DNA of 64,000 nt from Parelaphostrongylus tenuis (GCA_019055375.1 JAHQIW010000067.1:124001-188000); one strand, 5' to 3'. Positions 22,001-34,699 are shown, numbered from the stretch's first letter. The notes: generated by a model not told the origin, from the letters alone. Translations and numbers: made by a program.

Positions 22001-25000
22001 CCAGCACCTATAGTCTTCAATGAAGTCACTGTAGTGGATACCTTCATTATCGCTCTACAGTTCCAGCAATTTATTTGAGAGAAATGCACGGCGTCCAGCA
22101 CCTATAGTCTTCAATGACGAAACAGTAGTGGATCCCTTCATTATCGCTCTACAGTGTCAGAATTTTATTTGAAGAGAAATGCACGGCGTCCAGCACCTAT
22201 AGTCTTCAATAGAAGCACAGTAGTGGATACCTTCATTATCGCTCTACAGTGTCAGCAGTTTATTTGAAGAGAAATGCACGGCGTCCAGCACCTATAGTCT
22301 CAATGACGAAACAGTAGTGGATTCCTTCATTAATCGCTCTACAGTGTCAGAATTTTATTTGAAGAGAAATGCACGGCGTTCCAGCACCTATAGTCTTCAA
22401 TAAGTCACTGTAGTGGATACCGTTCATTATCGCTCTACAGTTTCAGCAATTTATTTGAGGAGAAATGCACGCGTCCAGTACCTATAGTCTTCAATGAAGT
22501 CACAGTAGTGGATACCTTCATTATCGCTCTACAGTGTCAGCAATTTATTTGAGAGAAATGCACGGCGTTCAGCACCTATAGTCTTCAATGACGAAACAGT
22601 AGTGGATCCCTTCATTATCGCTCTACAAGTGTCAGAATTTTATTTGAAGAGAAATGCACGGCGTCCAGCACCTATAGTCTTTAATGACGAAACAGTAGTG
22701 GATACCTTCATTATCGCTCTACAGTGTTCAGCAGTTTATTTGAAGAGAAATGCACGGCGTCCAGCACCTATAGTCTTCAATAAAGTCACTGTAGTGGATA
22801 CCTTCATTATCGCTCTACAGTGTCAGCAGTTTATTTGAAGAGAAATGCACGGCGTCCAGCACCTATAGTCTTCAATGACGACACAGTAGTGGATTCCTTC
22901 ATTATCGCTCTACAGTGTCAGCATTTATTTGTAGAGAAATGCACGGCGTCCAGTACCTATAGCCTTCAATGACGAAACAGTAGTGGATACCTACATTATC
23001 GCTCTACTGTGTCAGCAGTTTATTTGAAGAGAAATGCACGGCGTCCACCACCTATAGTCTTCAATGACGAAACAGATATGGATCCTTCATTATCGCTCTA
23101 CACTGTCAGCAGTTTATTTGAAGAGAAATGCACGGCGTCTCAAGCACCTATAGTCTTTAATGACGAAACAGTAGTGGATTCCTTCATGATCGCTCTACAG
23201 TGTTCAGCAGTTTATTTGAAGAGAAATGCACGGCGTCCAGCACCTATAGTCTTCAATGAAGCCACAGTAGTGGATCCCTTCATTATCGCTCTACAGTGCC
23301 AGCATTTTATTGAAGAGAAATTCACGGCGTCCAGCATTTACAGTCTTCAATGAGAAACAGTAGTGGATCCTTCGTTATCGCTATACAGTGTCAGCAATTT
23401 ATTTGAAGAGAAATGCAACGGCGTCCAGCACCTGCAGTCTTCAATGAAGCACAGTCGTGGAACCCATCATTATCGCTCTACAGTGTCAACATTTCATTTG
23501 AGGAGAAATTCACGGCGTCCAGCACTTACAGTCTTCAATGAAGAAACGGTAGTGGATCCCTTCGTTATCGCTCTACAGTGTCAGCAATTTATTTGAAGAG
23601 AAATGCACGGCGTCCAGTACCTATAGTCTTCAATGACGAAACAGTAGTGGATACCTTCATTATCGCTCTACAGTGTCAGCAGTTTATTTGAAGAGAAATG
23701 CACGGCGTCCAGCACCTATAGTCTTCAATGACGAACAGTAGTGGATACCTTCATTATCGCTCTGCAGTGTCAGCAGTTATATTTGAAGAGAAATGCACGG
23801 CGTCCAGCACCTATAGTCTTCAATGACGACACAGTAGTGGATTCCTTCATATTGCTCTACAGTTTCGGCTGTTTATTTGAAGGAAATGCACGGCGTCCAG
23901 CACCTATGGTCTTCAATAAAGCACTGTAGTGGATCCTTCATTATCGCTCTACAGTGTCAGCAGTTTATTTGAAGAGAAATGCACGGCGTCCAGCACCTAT
24001 AGTCTTCAATGAAGCACTGTAGTGGATACCTTCATTATCGCACTACAGTGTCAGCAGTTTATTTGAAGAAAATGCACGGCGTCCAGCACCTATAGTCTTC
24101 AATGAAGCCACAGTAGTGGATACTTCATTATCGCTCTACAGTGGTCAGCAGTTTATTTGAAGAGAAATGCACGGCGTCCACACCTATAGTCTTCAATGAC
24201 GGAACAGTAGTGGATTCCTTCATTATCGCTCTACAGTGTCAGCAGTTTATTTGAAGAGAAATGCACGGCTGTGCCAGCACCTCTAGTCTTCAATGACGAC
24301 ACAGTAGTGGATTCCCTTCATAATCGCTCTACAGTGTCAGCAATTTATTCTGGAGAAATGCACGGCGTCCAGCACCTATAGTCTTCAATGAAGCCACAGT
24401 AGTGGATTCCTTCATTATCGCTCTAGCAGTGTCAGCAATTTATTTGAACAGAAATGCACGGCGTCCAGCACCTATAGTCTTCAATGAAGCCACAGATATG
24501 GATTCCTTCATTATCGCTCTACACGTGTCAGCAGTTTATTTGAAGAGAATGCACGGCTTGCAGCACCTCTAGTCTTCAATGAAGGCATAGTAGTGGATCC
24601 CTTCAGTATCGCTCTGCAGTGTCAGCAATTTATTTGGAGAAATGCACGGCGTCCAGCACCTATAGTCCTTCAATGAAGCCACAGTAGTGGATTCCTTCAT
24701 TATCGCTCTACAGTGTCAGCAGTTTATTTGAACAGAAATGCACGGCGTCCAGCACCTATAGTCTTCAATGACGCCACAGTAGTGGATTCCTCATTATCGC
24801 TCTACAGTGTCCAGCAATTTATTTGAACAGAAATGCACGGCGTCCAGCACCTATAGTCTTCAATGACGAACAGTAGTGGATCCCTTCATTATCGCTCTCC
24901 AGTGTCAGCAATTTATTTGAAGAGAAATGCACCGGCGTCCACACCTATAGTCTTCAATGACGAAACAGTAGTGGATTCCTTCATTATCGCTCTGCAGTTT

Positions 25001-28000
25001 CAGAATTTTATTTGAAGAGAAATGCACGGCGTCCAGCACCTATAGTCTTCAATGACGAAACAGTAGTGGATTCCTCTTCATAATCGCTCTACAGTGTCAG
25101 CAGTTTATTTGGAGAAATGCACGGCGTCCAGCACCTATAGTCTTTAATGACGAAACAGTAGTGGATACCTTCATTACCGCTCTACCAGTGTCAGAATTTT
25201 ATTTTGAAGAGAAATGCACGGCGTCCAGCACCTATAGTCTTCAATGACAAGTCACTGTAGTGGATACCTTCATTATCGCTCTACAGTGTCAGCAGTTAAT
25301 TTGAAGAGAAATGCACGGCTTGCAGCACCTCTAGTCTTCAATGAGAAGCATAGTAGTGGATCCCTTCACTATCGCTCTGCAGTGTCAGGCAATTTATTTG
25401 GAGAAATGCACGGCGTTCACCATCCTATAGCCTTCAATGACGACAAAGTTGTGGATCCATTCACTATCGCTCTACAGTGTCCAGCATTATTTGGCAAGAT
25501 ATCTACTACGTTCAGCACCTCTAGTCTTCAGTGAAGCCACAGTAGTGGAACCCGTTGTTATCGCTCTACAGTGTCAGCATTTTCTTTCGAGAGAAACTCA
25601 CGAGCTTTCCGCACCTATAGTCTTCAATGAAGCCACAGTAGTGGATCCTTTCATTATCGCTTGAAGGAGTACAGCATTTTATTTGAAGAGAAATGTCACG
25701 GTGTTCAGCGCCAATAGTCTGTCAATGAAGCCACAGTAGTGGATCCTTTCATAGTCGCTCTACAGTGTCAGAAGTTTGATTTGATGAGAAATTCTCAGGC
25801 GTTCCAACACATATAGTCTTCGAAGACACAGTAGTGGATCCTTTCATAGTCGCTCTACATTTTCAAGACTTCATTTGGCGAGAGGTTCACGGCGTCCCAG
25901 CACTTAGAGTATTCAATGGAGAAACAGCAGTGGATACCTTTTTTATATCGCTCTAAGAGTGTCAGACAGTTTTGTTGGATGAGAAATCAGCGGGGTCTTT
26001 CACCTTTAGTCTTCAGTGAAGCCACAGTAGTTCATAACATCATTATCGTTCTGCAGAGTCAGCATTTTATTTGAGGAGAAATTCACGGCGCCCAGGCACA
26101 AATAGGGTTTTAGTGAAACAAAAGTAGTGGATCCCTTCATTCCCGCTCGTGCAGTTTTAGGTCCCCATTTGGAGAGAAATGCACGGCGTCCAGGCACCTT
26201 AGTCTTCCGTGAAGCCACAGTCGTGGACCCCTTCATTATCGCTCTACAGTGCCAGCATTTAATTTGAAAAGAAATTCAAGGCATTCAGCACCTATAATCT
26301 TTAATGAAGCCACAGTGGTAGATGCCTTCATTAGCGCTCTCGCATTTCAGGTCTCCATTTGGAGAGAAATTTACGGGTTCCAGCCGCTATAGCCTTCAAT
26401 TAAGCCGCGGTTTTGGACTACCTTCATTATCGCTCTGTAGTGTCAGCATTTCAATTTGAAGAGAAATTAACAGCGTCCAGCACGTATAGTTTTTAATTAT
26501 ACCGTAGTACTGGATCCCTTCATTACGGCTCTACAGTTTCGTTTCCTGATTTGGAGAGAAGTCCGCGGCGTCCAGCACCTACAGTCTTCAGTGAAGCCAC
26601 TGCAGTGGATCCCTTAATCACCGCTCCACAGTATCATATCCTCATTTGGCTAGAAATTCACGGGGTCCAGCACCTATAGTCTTCAATGAGGCCATAGTAG
26701 TGCATCCCTTCATTGTCGCTCTACAGTTTGCGGTCATCATTTGGAGAGAAATTCACGGCGTCCAGCAGAAAATAGGTTTAATGAAGCCAAAAGTAGTTGA
26801 TCCCTTCATTATGGCTCCACGTCGTCAGTATTTTATTTGATGAGAAGTCCGTGGCATCCATCACCTACAATCCTCAATGAAGCCACTGTAGTTTATCCCT
26901 TCATCACCGCTCCACAGTATCATATCCTCATTTGGCGAGAAATTCAAGGGGTCGACCACCTGTAGTCTTCAATGAAGCCGCTGTAGTGGATCCCTTAATC
27001 ACCGCTCCGCAATATCGCATCCTTATTTGGAGAGAAATTCACAGAGTCCACCACCTGTAGTCTTCGATGAAGCCACAGTAGTGGATTCCTACTTCATCGT
27101 TCTAATATGTCAGGTCCTCATTTAACGAAAAATTCACGGCTTAAAGCACCTGCGGTCTTTGATGAAGTCACAGCACTGCATCCCGCTATTAACACTCTAC
27201 AGTGTCAGGTCCTCATCTGCAGAGATATACACCGCCTCCACTGCCTGTAGTCCTCAATGAAGCCGCAGCTGTGGGTCTCTTCATTGCCGCTCTACAGTCT
27301 CACGTCCACATTTCGCGAGAATTTCACGGCGTCCACCACCTAAAGTCTCCAATGAAGGCCACAGTTGCCTCATTTCTTGATGAACACTCTACAATGTCAG
27401 GACCTCATTTGGAGGGAAATTCACGGCCTCCAGCACCTGTAGTTTTCAGTGAAGTCACAGTACTGCATCCCTTCTTTACCAGCTTTACACTTCCACCATT
27501 TCATTTGATGAGAAATTCACGGCGTCCAGCACTTATAGTCTTCGATGAAGACATAATACTGGATTTCTCCATTGTCACTCTAACAGTATCAGGTCCTTAA
27601 TTTGTCGAAAAAATTCACCGCGTCCAACACCTATAGTCTTTAATAAAGCTGCAGTATTACATCCCTTCATTGAGCTGTACTGCGTCAACTCCCCATTTGG
27701 CAAGAAATTTAGGGCTTCCAGCACCTATAATCTTCGATGAAAACCAGAGTAGTTATTCTGTGATTCTATATCTGGTCTACAGTGTCAGGTCCTCATTAGG
27801 CGTAAAATTACGGCGTTCTGCACCTGTGGTCTTCAATGAAATCACAGGAGCGCCTCCCTTCATTATCGCTCTACAGTATCAGGTCCTCATTTTTCCTCGG
27901 GGTCCGACACGTATTGCTTTCAATAAAGCCCCGGTAATGTTTCTCGACCTTACTGTTCTATAATGTCAGGTTTATATTCTGTGAGAAATTTGAACAGGTT

Positions 28001-30110
28001 AAACAGAAACAGGTTTATATTCTATGAGAAACACTTCTATGAGAAACCCCACGACGAGCGTCCATAATTTTCTATAAGGCAGCACCAGTGGACTGCTACA
28101 TTATTGCTCTCCAGTGCTTTATTTGGTGAGATATGCTGTGTTCCGGCATCTACAACTTTCGTTAACGACCACAGTGCAGTGAATCCCTGCATTATCGCTT
28201 TATAGTGTCAGGCCCTTTTTTTGGTAAAAAATCCGCTGCGATTAGTTCCTATAATTTCGGTAAAGCCCCAACAGTGGATCACTATATTATTGCTCTACAG
28301 TCTCAGGTTTAATTTGATGAGAAATTCGCGGCATCCGGCACCTTAACTTTCGTTAGCGACGGCATGTATCCTGCATTATCGCTGTACAGTATTAGCTTCT
28401 TATATGATAAGAAATCGTGGCGAGGAGCACCTATAACTTTCGGTAAAACGACAACAGTTTATCCGTGCATTATCGCTTTACACTTTCAAAACTTTATTCG
28501 ATGTAAAATCCACTTCTTCCACCGCCTATAATTTTCAATAGATAGACAGTTGTGGATCCTTCATTGTCGTTGTAACAGTGTCAGGTCTATATTTGTTGAG
28601 AAACCCGCGGCGACCGGCACCTATAACTTTCAGTGAAGAGACAATAGTAAATCACTACATAATCCTTTCGCCGTGTCAGGCCCTTATTTGGTCGGAAATT
28701 CGTTGCGTTCAGCACCTATAACTTTCATTAAGACTTCAGTAGTGGACAGTGCATTATCGCTGTGCGGTGTCATTTCTATACTTGATGAGAAATCGGCGGC
28801 GATCGACACCTGTAGTTTCCAGTGATCTGACAACAGTCTATCCCTGTGTTATCACTCTAAAAGTGTCAGGTCCTTATTTTTGGGGTATGCACGACGTCCA
28901 GCTCCTGTAACCTTCGATGAAGTAACAACAATGGATCTTTACATTATTGCTTCACAGCGTCTGGTCTTTATTTGGTGAGAAATTCACGGCTTACACCACT
29001 TGCAGCTCTGCGAAGCCATAGTAGTGGATCAATACTTTATATCTCCACAGTTTCAGAAAGCGATACAGAACAGAGCATAGTTGCTCTTTATTGGACGTGA
29101 AATTGAAATGCACGGTGGCCCTCACCTATAACTTTCAATGAAGAGACATTTGTGGATGATTCATACATGACCGCTCCACATTATCAGTCTTCATTTGGTC
29201 TGTAATCCATAGACTCCAGCACCTATGACTTTGAATGGAGCGACAGCAGCGATCCTTAAATTATCGCTCCACAGTGTCAATAATCACTACAAAAGAGCAG
29301 TGAAGTCGCAGCAGTGGAGCTCTGCATTATGGTGTCAGGTCTTTATTTGGTGAGAAATCTCCGGCGTTCCACCGCCCATTACTTTCAATAGAGCGCAGCA
29401 GTAGGATCCCTACATTATCTCTGTACAATGTCAGGTCTTTATCTTGTGAAAAATCCACGCCGTCCAGCATCTATAACTTTCAGTGATTCCACCTCAGTGA
29501 ATCCCTAGGTTATGTCTCTGCACTGTCACAAGACAATGCTAGGGAGAACACAGTTGCTCTTCATTTGGTAAGTGATCCACGGCGTCCTGCACCTAGGACT
29601 TTCAGTAAAGCGATAATTCTAGATCTCCACACAATAGTTGTACAGTGTCGAGAGACAATGCGAAACGCAGCGCTGTTGCTGCTCATTTGGTGAGAGATCC
29701 ACATCATCCAGCACCTATAAATTTCAATGAACTGTCAACTCTGGATCAGTACATAGTCTCTTGCACTGTCATAAGGCAATGCTCAACACAGCACTATTGC
29801 TCTTTATATGTAAAAAAATTCAGTGCTTTCTCCTTCCATAACTTCTAACTTTCTTTAAAGCGGCCAACGTAGATCCGTACATATTTGTTGTACAGTGTCA
29901 GGAAGCAATACAAAAAAGCAATATCTCTCTTTATTTGGTGAGAAGTCCACGGCGCCCTCCGCCCATAACTTTCAATGAGCCGACAGTATTCTATCCCTAC
30001 ATTATCGCTTTACAGTGGCAGGTCTATATTCGGTGAATAATCGAAGTCGTTCACCACTATAACTTTTAGTGACGCAAAAATCGTAGATCCCTACGTAATC
30101 GCTCTGCACT
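19100..30110. repeat. Large tandem satellite, ~95-bp monomer
   Basis: About 115 tandem units. The monomer runs tttatttgaagagaaatgca, then cggcgtccagcacctatagt, cttcaatgacgaaacagtag, tggataccttcattatcgct and ctacagtgtcagcag, about 95 bp in total. Units from about 19,230 to 25,300 are very similar. From about 25,400 rightward they become steadily more diverged and vary in length, fading out at about 30,110. Because 95 is not a multiple of three, frames break at each unit. Repeated peptide-like frames such as YLKRNARRPAPIVFN occur only where an extra base makes a 96-bp unit and are not genes. Confidence 0.97.
19230..23700. repeat. Higher-order repeat within the satellite (~2.0 kb period)
   Basis: Variant monomers recur in the same order. 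The block with aatttattttaagagaaatg, then gtatg…cggcgtccagcacgta and tcatttgaggagaaatt is at about 19,421-19,620 and again at about 21,418-21,620; a shortened version without the gtatg unit is at about 23,395-23,510. A second marker (gttcattatcgctctacagt ttcagc, followed by acgcgtcc) is at about 20,440 and 22,427. A third (atttgtagagaaatgc, then cctacattatcgctctactg) is at about 20,945 and 22,925. All give a spacing of 1.98-2.0 kb, about 21 monomers. Confidence 0.8.
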
Positions 30111-30244
30111 TGAAGTTCACATGGAAGAATAAGATTGTCCGCTTCTTTGTCGAAAATGCTCTGTATCACGTAAATGGATGATGTCTTGACCAGTTTATGA
30201 TTATCACAAATCATTTGATGTGACCGACACTTGCGATGTTATGA

Positions 30245-30735
30245 TGTTACAATATATGCGTAATACATTATGGAGTGGTATGCAAAAGCGTGTGGGTCAG
30301 GTGGGATTCAAACCCACATTTCACTCTCTCCCGGAGCACGTGGTGAACCGTTGTACTACCGACGCCCGTTTCTGACACCACTTACGATACAACGCGTTAT
30401 CTGTCAACAGCCAACCGTCAACAGTCTGACGTGGGTAGTCGTTATAGACATTAAATCCACTTATGCTGACAGATGTTGTGGTATTAATAATCCATCAGGA
30501 TTCATTTTATCTGACTGCGTATTGCGGTGGTATGATATTACAATAGGCCCAATAATGTACAGTGGTGTGCAAAAAACAAATCAAATAAAAATGAGATAAA
30601 ATGAACTCTGACTAATTATTGATACTCAGTATCCGGAATAGCACCCCCGAAAGAGTGACAACTGGGTCCGAATCCAACCCAACGGCAACGTTTTTGCTCT
30701 TCACTCTACATTATTGAGTACATGTATATGATACT
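30245..30735. mobile_element. tRNA-headed palindromic element, copy 2
   Basis: A minus-strand tRNA-like module sits at about 30,296-30,370: on the minus strand gggcgtcggtagtacaacgg (box A) and gtgggtttgaatcccacc (box B, with a good T-arm stem). It is followed by the element's ggtggtatgatatt arm at about 30,528 and a second diverged half ending near ttcactctacattattgagt at 30,700-30,720. Same family as 3,145-3,462 and 58,083-58,610. Confidence 0.6.
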
Positions 30736-30739
30736 CCCA

Positions 30740-31225
30740 CAAGAACTGATTTGTAAATCAAAAGTTCTACAAAATCATAAACTACTTTGTTTTCTGTCAA
30801 AGCTTTTAGTAATCTTTTTTCGAACTTTTTTTTGCGTAGTTCTAAATGAGAATGAAATTCATTCATCATGGAAATATGCGAGCCTTATTAATTATTATGA
30901 CAGAAGAAAACGTACTGAGGTCCTCTCATTTACTTTCGTTTCTTCATGTCGTTCTCATTCTTATCCCTTTCTAATGCCTTCGGCTTCATTTGAATCAAAC
31001 TCTAGCAAGGCAAGTTAGAACTGCAGATAAAAACTACGTATAACTGATTTACTGTCACGTTGTCATTACATCATTTTAGTGAGATCTTTGTTGATGTGGT
31101 GAACTACTTTGCTTTTGAAGAAACTCTGAGATACATGCAATCAGTTGGGACGGCACATCTTATTCATCGAAAGGAGTCAAAACATTCATGTCGGTAAGTG
31201 GCACTTTAACTGAAAGTTATGAAGA
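30740..31225. other. Unrecognised sequence
   Basis: A 98-codon plus-strand frame (30,722-31,018) has no recognisable motif and starts inside the preceding mobile element. Nothing else is supported here. Confidence 0.4.
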
Positions 31226-31410
31226 TCTGCAGAGCATGAAGGACAAGGTGTTCGACGTTGATTGAGTTCTAGTCTAACGACCATAAGTGTATTAAAGTCA
31301 TGGTGTTTAGTTATTCTGTTACATGCATTATGATGAACTATATGTATAATCAATCAACCCACTAAAGTGATGTGAAGCCTCATGAAAGAATTAGTTTTTG
31401 AAAAACACAT
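31226..31410 (+). repeat. Repeat R, unit A copy
   Basis: It contains ggacaaggtgttcgacgttg, taacgaccataagtgtatta and gatgtgaagcctcatgaaag. A diverged copy in the same orientation is at 39,295-39,460, and an inverted copy at 48,640-48,800. Confidence 0.5.
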
Positions 31411-32039
31411 GAGAAAGTAAAAGTCGATATATATAGGTAAATTAGAATGGCTAGTCGACCATGGCATCTTCATTGAAAGATTATATCGATCTTATAACAA
31501 ACGTTGCAATTTTTTTTCGTTTGAAATTCTTTACAGAATCAAAGTCTGGAGTTGACGTAATCGTATCGCTTTGAATTTGTAACACGTCTCAAACATATTT
31601 GCAAAAGAGATTTGGTGCACGAAGAAGTTCTAATTATTTGAGCGCTGGCTAGACTCGCTGTGGATCATGCTGTCATCAAGGTGTTCACTCTCATTCGTGA
31701 CGACGACAGAGCGGTTATCCGTTCAGACGGAGCTTCATTGAAGCGCGATTGCTGCGTAAAAAGACGCATGGCCACATTGATTCTTTAACATTGTCTTCCT
31801 TACTTGGTATCCTAACAGAACTCCTGTTTATCTAGCTTTCACGAACTATACATGAACTTCTGCCATTACCCCTATTTTCTCAGAACACAGTACTTTTCAG
31901 AGTGTGAAGGAAAACAAGTCACCGTCCATTGCGCGGTAGCTATGCTGTGAACTTCTAATAGAGTTAACATTTTGAACAAGTAGAATGCGATGTCTATCTT
32001 CGTTTACGCTCTAATCTTATACAATATCTAAAGTAACCA

Positions 32040-32850
32040 TTGTGGTGAGAAATTATAAATCAGTGAACTGCCTTCCAAAGATAATGCCCAATGCAGTATG
32101 TGACTCCGGATTGTCGCCGCATGAGAACTCCGCGTCTCTTCGTTGGCTGCACTCTCCGAGCCGCACATCTCTGGAAGGAATCCTCCCTCGTCGCAAGCTG
32201 TCTCTTTGGTATAGCGAGGTGAGAAGGCTTTTGCATTGTACAGACTCTCAGTAAAAAATTTGTGCAGTACATTTCTGAATAACTACAATATGTCTAGTGA
32301 AAAAGGCCACTGAATAGCGTGTGCCCGTCCGAAAGAGCAAGAACATGTGTATGCAAAATAATGCACAGTTTCCCATGAAGGTTGAATATTTTTGCTTGAC
32401 AGGTGATAAAGACGAAGCCTTTTATGTAAGGCAGATAGTTTATTGAAAATCTATGAGCGTTTGTCGAGAGCCGAAGTCAAACGGATGGGCTAGCGGCTGA
32501 ACGCTGTCAAATCAACCATGAAGAATGCGCGTGACTAACTCATCTTTTTTCGCTTGTATTAATCATCCGGACTGAACTGAAAAGATTGAACATGATTTAT
32601 CGCTCATGACTGATTAGTTTATTCGGAAACCGAAATTCAGCTTCTATTTTCCAGTAATATTCATCCTTTCATAAATATGTTCATTAGCAAGCGAATTATT
32701 CAACTCGCACCTATACATGAATCACAACTACGAGAAAAAGGTTGGTATGTTTTTGAACCATAACCATTTTGAGATTATACGAAGCAGGAAGAATTTGTCC
32801 TCATCTGAAAATAATCTCTGTTTCAACCACGTTACTCCGGTTAATCTGCC
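32040..32850 (+). pseudogene. Broken copy of gene D (unit A)
   Basis: Two segments match exons of gene D at 47,080-47,867. Around 32,185-32,230, aagctgtctctttggtatag corresponds to aaactgcttttgctggtaca, with one base missing, which shifts the frame. Around 32,747-32,850, an open segment (MFLNHNHFEIIRSRKN) matches the D segment MFLNDNDFETVLSRN. No counterpart of D's last exon was found before the peptide gene. The copy is therefore judged inactive. Confidence 0.5.
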
Positions 32851-32867
32851 GTGTCTTTCGTGTGCTG

Positions 32868-32976
32868 GATTTCCTCGAACAGAAACGACTCTATCAAATC
32901 GTACTGACTGGAAGACTCTGGGTCTTTGTTGGATCTCCACTTCCTTCACAAAGAATATAAGCAGCATCATTAGTCG
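32868..32976 (+). promoter_or_regulatory. Conserved upstream block of peptide gene A
   Basis: About 110 bp strongly conserved with 42,108-42,214 and 49,757-49,866. It ends in cacaaagaatataagcagca and cattagtcg. The AATATAAG word (32,954-32,961) looks like a TATA box and lies 264 bp upstream of the ATG, against 272 and 275 bp in the other two copies. The common spacing suggests a promoter. Transcription itself cannot be seen from sequence. Confidence 0.5.
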
Positions 32977-33217
32977 TTCTTCCTTCGCTATGTGCTCTAA
33001 TGTTTTGAATGTTTTCTTTGTTCATGTAATCATCATGCAGAATGGCTCATGCACACAAATAATATCAGCTGTTACCACATATGCTGTAATAACTATCAAT
33101 GAATTGAAAATGTTCTTGCCCTTATAAAGACCTATAACTGATGATTTCGTGTGCAACATGAATACAAGATGTAAAAGTGAATTTTTCTTTGCAGCACAAT
33201 CGTTCTCTGGACTGAGC

Positions 33218-33484
33218 ATGAAGCATCTTCTCCTCCTAATTGCAACTTTCAGCATTGCATTGGTATACGAATCGTTTCCATTAGTGAGGGTGATCGTTTC
33301 TCTCAAAAGCTGTAGAGAAAGTCACGTGATCACTCAGGCATGTGCAAGCAACAATGATGAAGAAAAATGGACAAAACCATGTAAATGGAAGGGAAAATGT
33401 AACTCGAAGCCAACCCCAAAGCCATTTCGAAGAATGATTGAAGGACGGAGAAGACAGATGAGCCAGAACTTCCACCATCACTAG
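33218..33484 (+). CDS. Small secreted basic peptide, family copy A
   Basis: The start ATG at 33,218 lies 23 bp after a trans-splice-like acceptor (ttttctttgcag, ending 33,194). Exon 1 (33,218-33,283) encodes a signal peptide, MKHLLLLIATFSIALV. A 54-nt intron (33,284-33,337, gtgagg…actcag) is inferred by homology with copy B. It is a multiple of three and open, so it could also be retained. Exon 2 (33,338-33,484) encodes a short basic tail with three cysteines (ACASN, PCKW, KCNSKP), a KPTPKPF stretch and a final HHH. The product would be a secreted peptide of about 70 residues. The protein family was not recognised; an antimicrobial or host-interaction role would be speculation. Next to it are a Penelope-derived inverted pair and a dead copy of gene E. 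Confidence 0.65.
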   Translation: MKHLLLLIATFSIALVYESFPLVRVIVSLKSCRESHVITQACASNNDEEKWTKPCKWKGKCNSKPTPKPFRRMIEGRRRQMSQNFHHH

Positions 33485-33689
33485 GTCAAAGACGAAAGAA
33501 GGAAACAAGTATCAAAGACAAGATAGAAGTGAGGGCAACGAAGGAAGCTAGTGTGTTTATTTGGAACCATTTCAAGTAATCTAAATAAGGAGCCGCAATT
33601 AGAGAAGCTTTTAGCATTTACTATCACGGACATGCAAAATATATTAACTATTAGCAATACATGTAGATCTAAGGAACTTATCTCGTTTA

Positions 33690-34450
33690 GCCGATGCGAG
33701 TTTGACGATAGTGCTGCAGTTGCGGTCGCAGTGATAGAAGTTCGGTGGTTGACGTTTCGGCTTCTTCGAAGCCTGGACGTAGGTTGTATTACTTTCGAAA
33801 CATGCTACTGGACCGTAGATGCCTTTGTATACCGCCTAGGTCAGGTTAAAAGATCGAAGCGAAGAAAAGACAACATGTATCTGTGTATGGACGCATTCGT
33901 CCTTCCGATTCATAGATACTTCGCGTTCATCCAAAACACTCTATAAGTTCTTTACGTTGATGTTTCGATTTCTGCTCCAGGATCGTATCAGCCTCCTCAA
34001 AATCGTTACCATTGTGCTTTTATGCCCAAAGTGTATTGAGAGGTGAATTTTTTTGAATCCTGAATTTCCAAAAAGATGCTAGTCCTGTAGAAAAGAGCAT
34101 CTAAACAGTCAATTCAAAGCGCAAATTGGATACACCTTCTAAGTACATATAGAGCGCTGAAACACAATGGCTACGATTCTAAAGTGTCGCGATCGTAGCG
34201 CAGAGTCAATTACATTAACGCGCAAAACTCTCAAAGCGTTTTGGATGTAAGCTGAAAATCCAAGATTGAAGTGGAAGAAGGAATTTGGCATTATCACGCG
34301 AGACATGTCGTCTTTTCTTCTTTCGATCGTTTTGACCGCACGCATACGGTATATAAAAGAGATCAACAGTCCTTCGGATTGTTGCAGCATTCAAATATAA
34401 TTCACGTGCAAGCTCCGAAGATGACGGAGTCGCCTCAAGATCAGCTAGTT
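33690..34450. mobile_element. Inverted pair of Penelope-like fragments (unit A)
   Basis: A minus-strand piece (33,690-34,080) begins with the terminal motif tgacgtttcggcttcttc and gaagcctgg, and includes atccaaaacactc and tgctccaggatcg, which match the coding end of the intact element at 53,560-53,660. A plus-strand piece (34,130-34,450) carries the complements (cgcgcaaaactctcaaagcg, ttttggatg). Both also share gaagaaaagac and a tataccg word. The same pair is at 42,935-43,715 but is absent from unit C. Confidence 0.7.
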
Positions 34451-34699
34451 AACTAATATCACCACAAACTGTTACCAGCAAAAACTATTGCCATCCTCGC
34501 AAAAACTATTGCCAACCTCGCATCGCTAATTAAGGAAGGTCATCAAGAAATACGTTCATTATAATTAATACCTAGCTTTATAAAAAGTCAGTCTTCTCGA
34601 TACACACAAACGTTTGTTTGATTTATGCATGACTTATAAGAGTTGGAGCAAGTGATCAAAATGAGTAATATACGGCATTTGATCGTTTGTAATGTTCAT

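Noticed and set aside
19400..25660. Many open frames of 60-130 codons with repeated YLKRNARRPAPIVFN-type peptide
   Set aside because: They are readings of the 95-bp satellite monomer. They persist only where an indel makes a 96-bp unit, change frame at other units, and have no start or splice logic.
19100..30110. CRISPR-like array
   Set aside because: The units are contiguous 95-bp tandem copies without distinct spacers, in a eukaryotic context.
32717..33127. 136-codon plus-strand frame just upstream of peptide gene A
   Set aside because: Only its first part (to about 32,850) matches gene D exon b. The rest runs through the conserved promoter-like block, whose counterparts in units B and C are not open in that frame.
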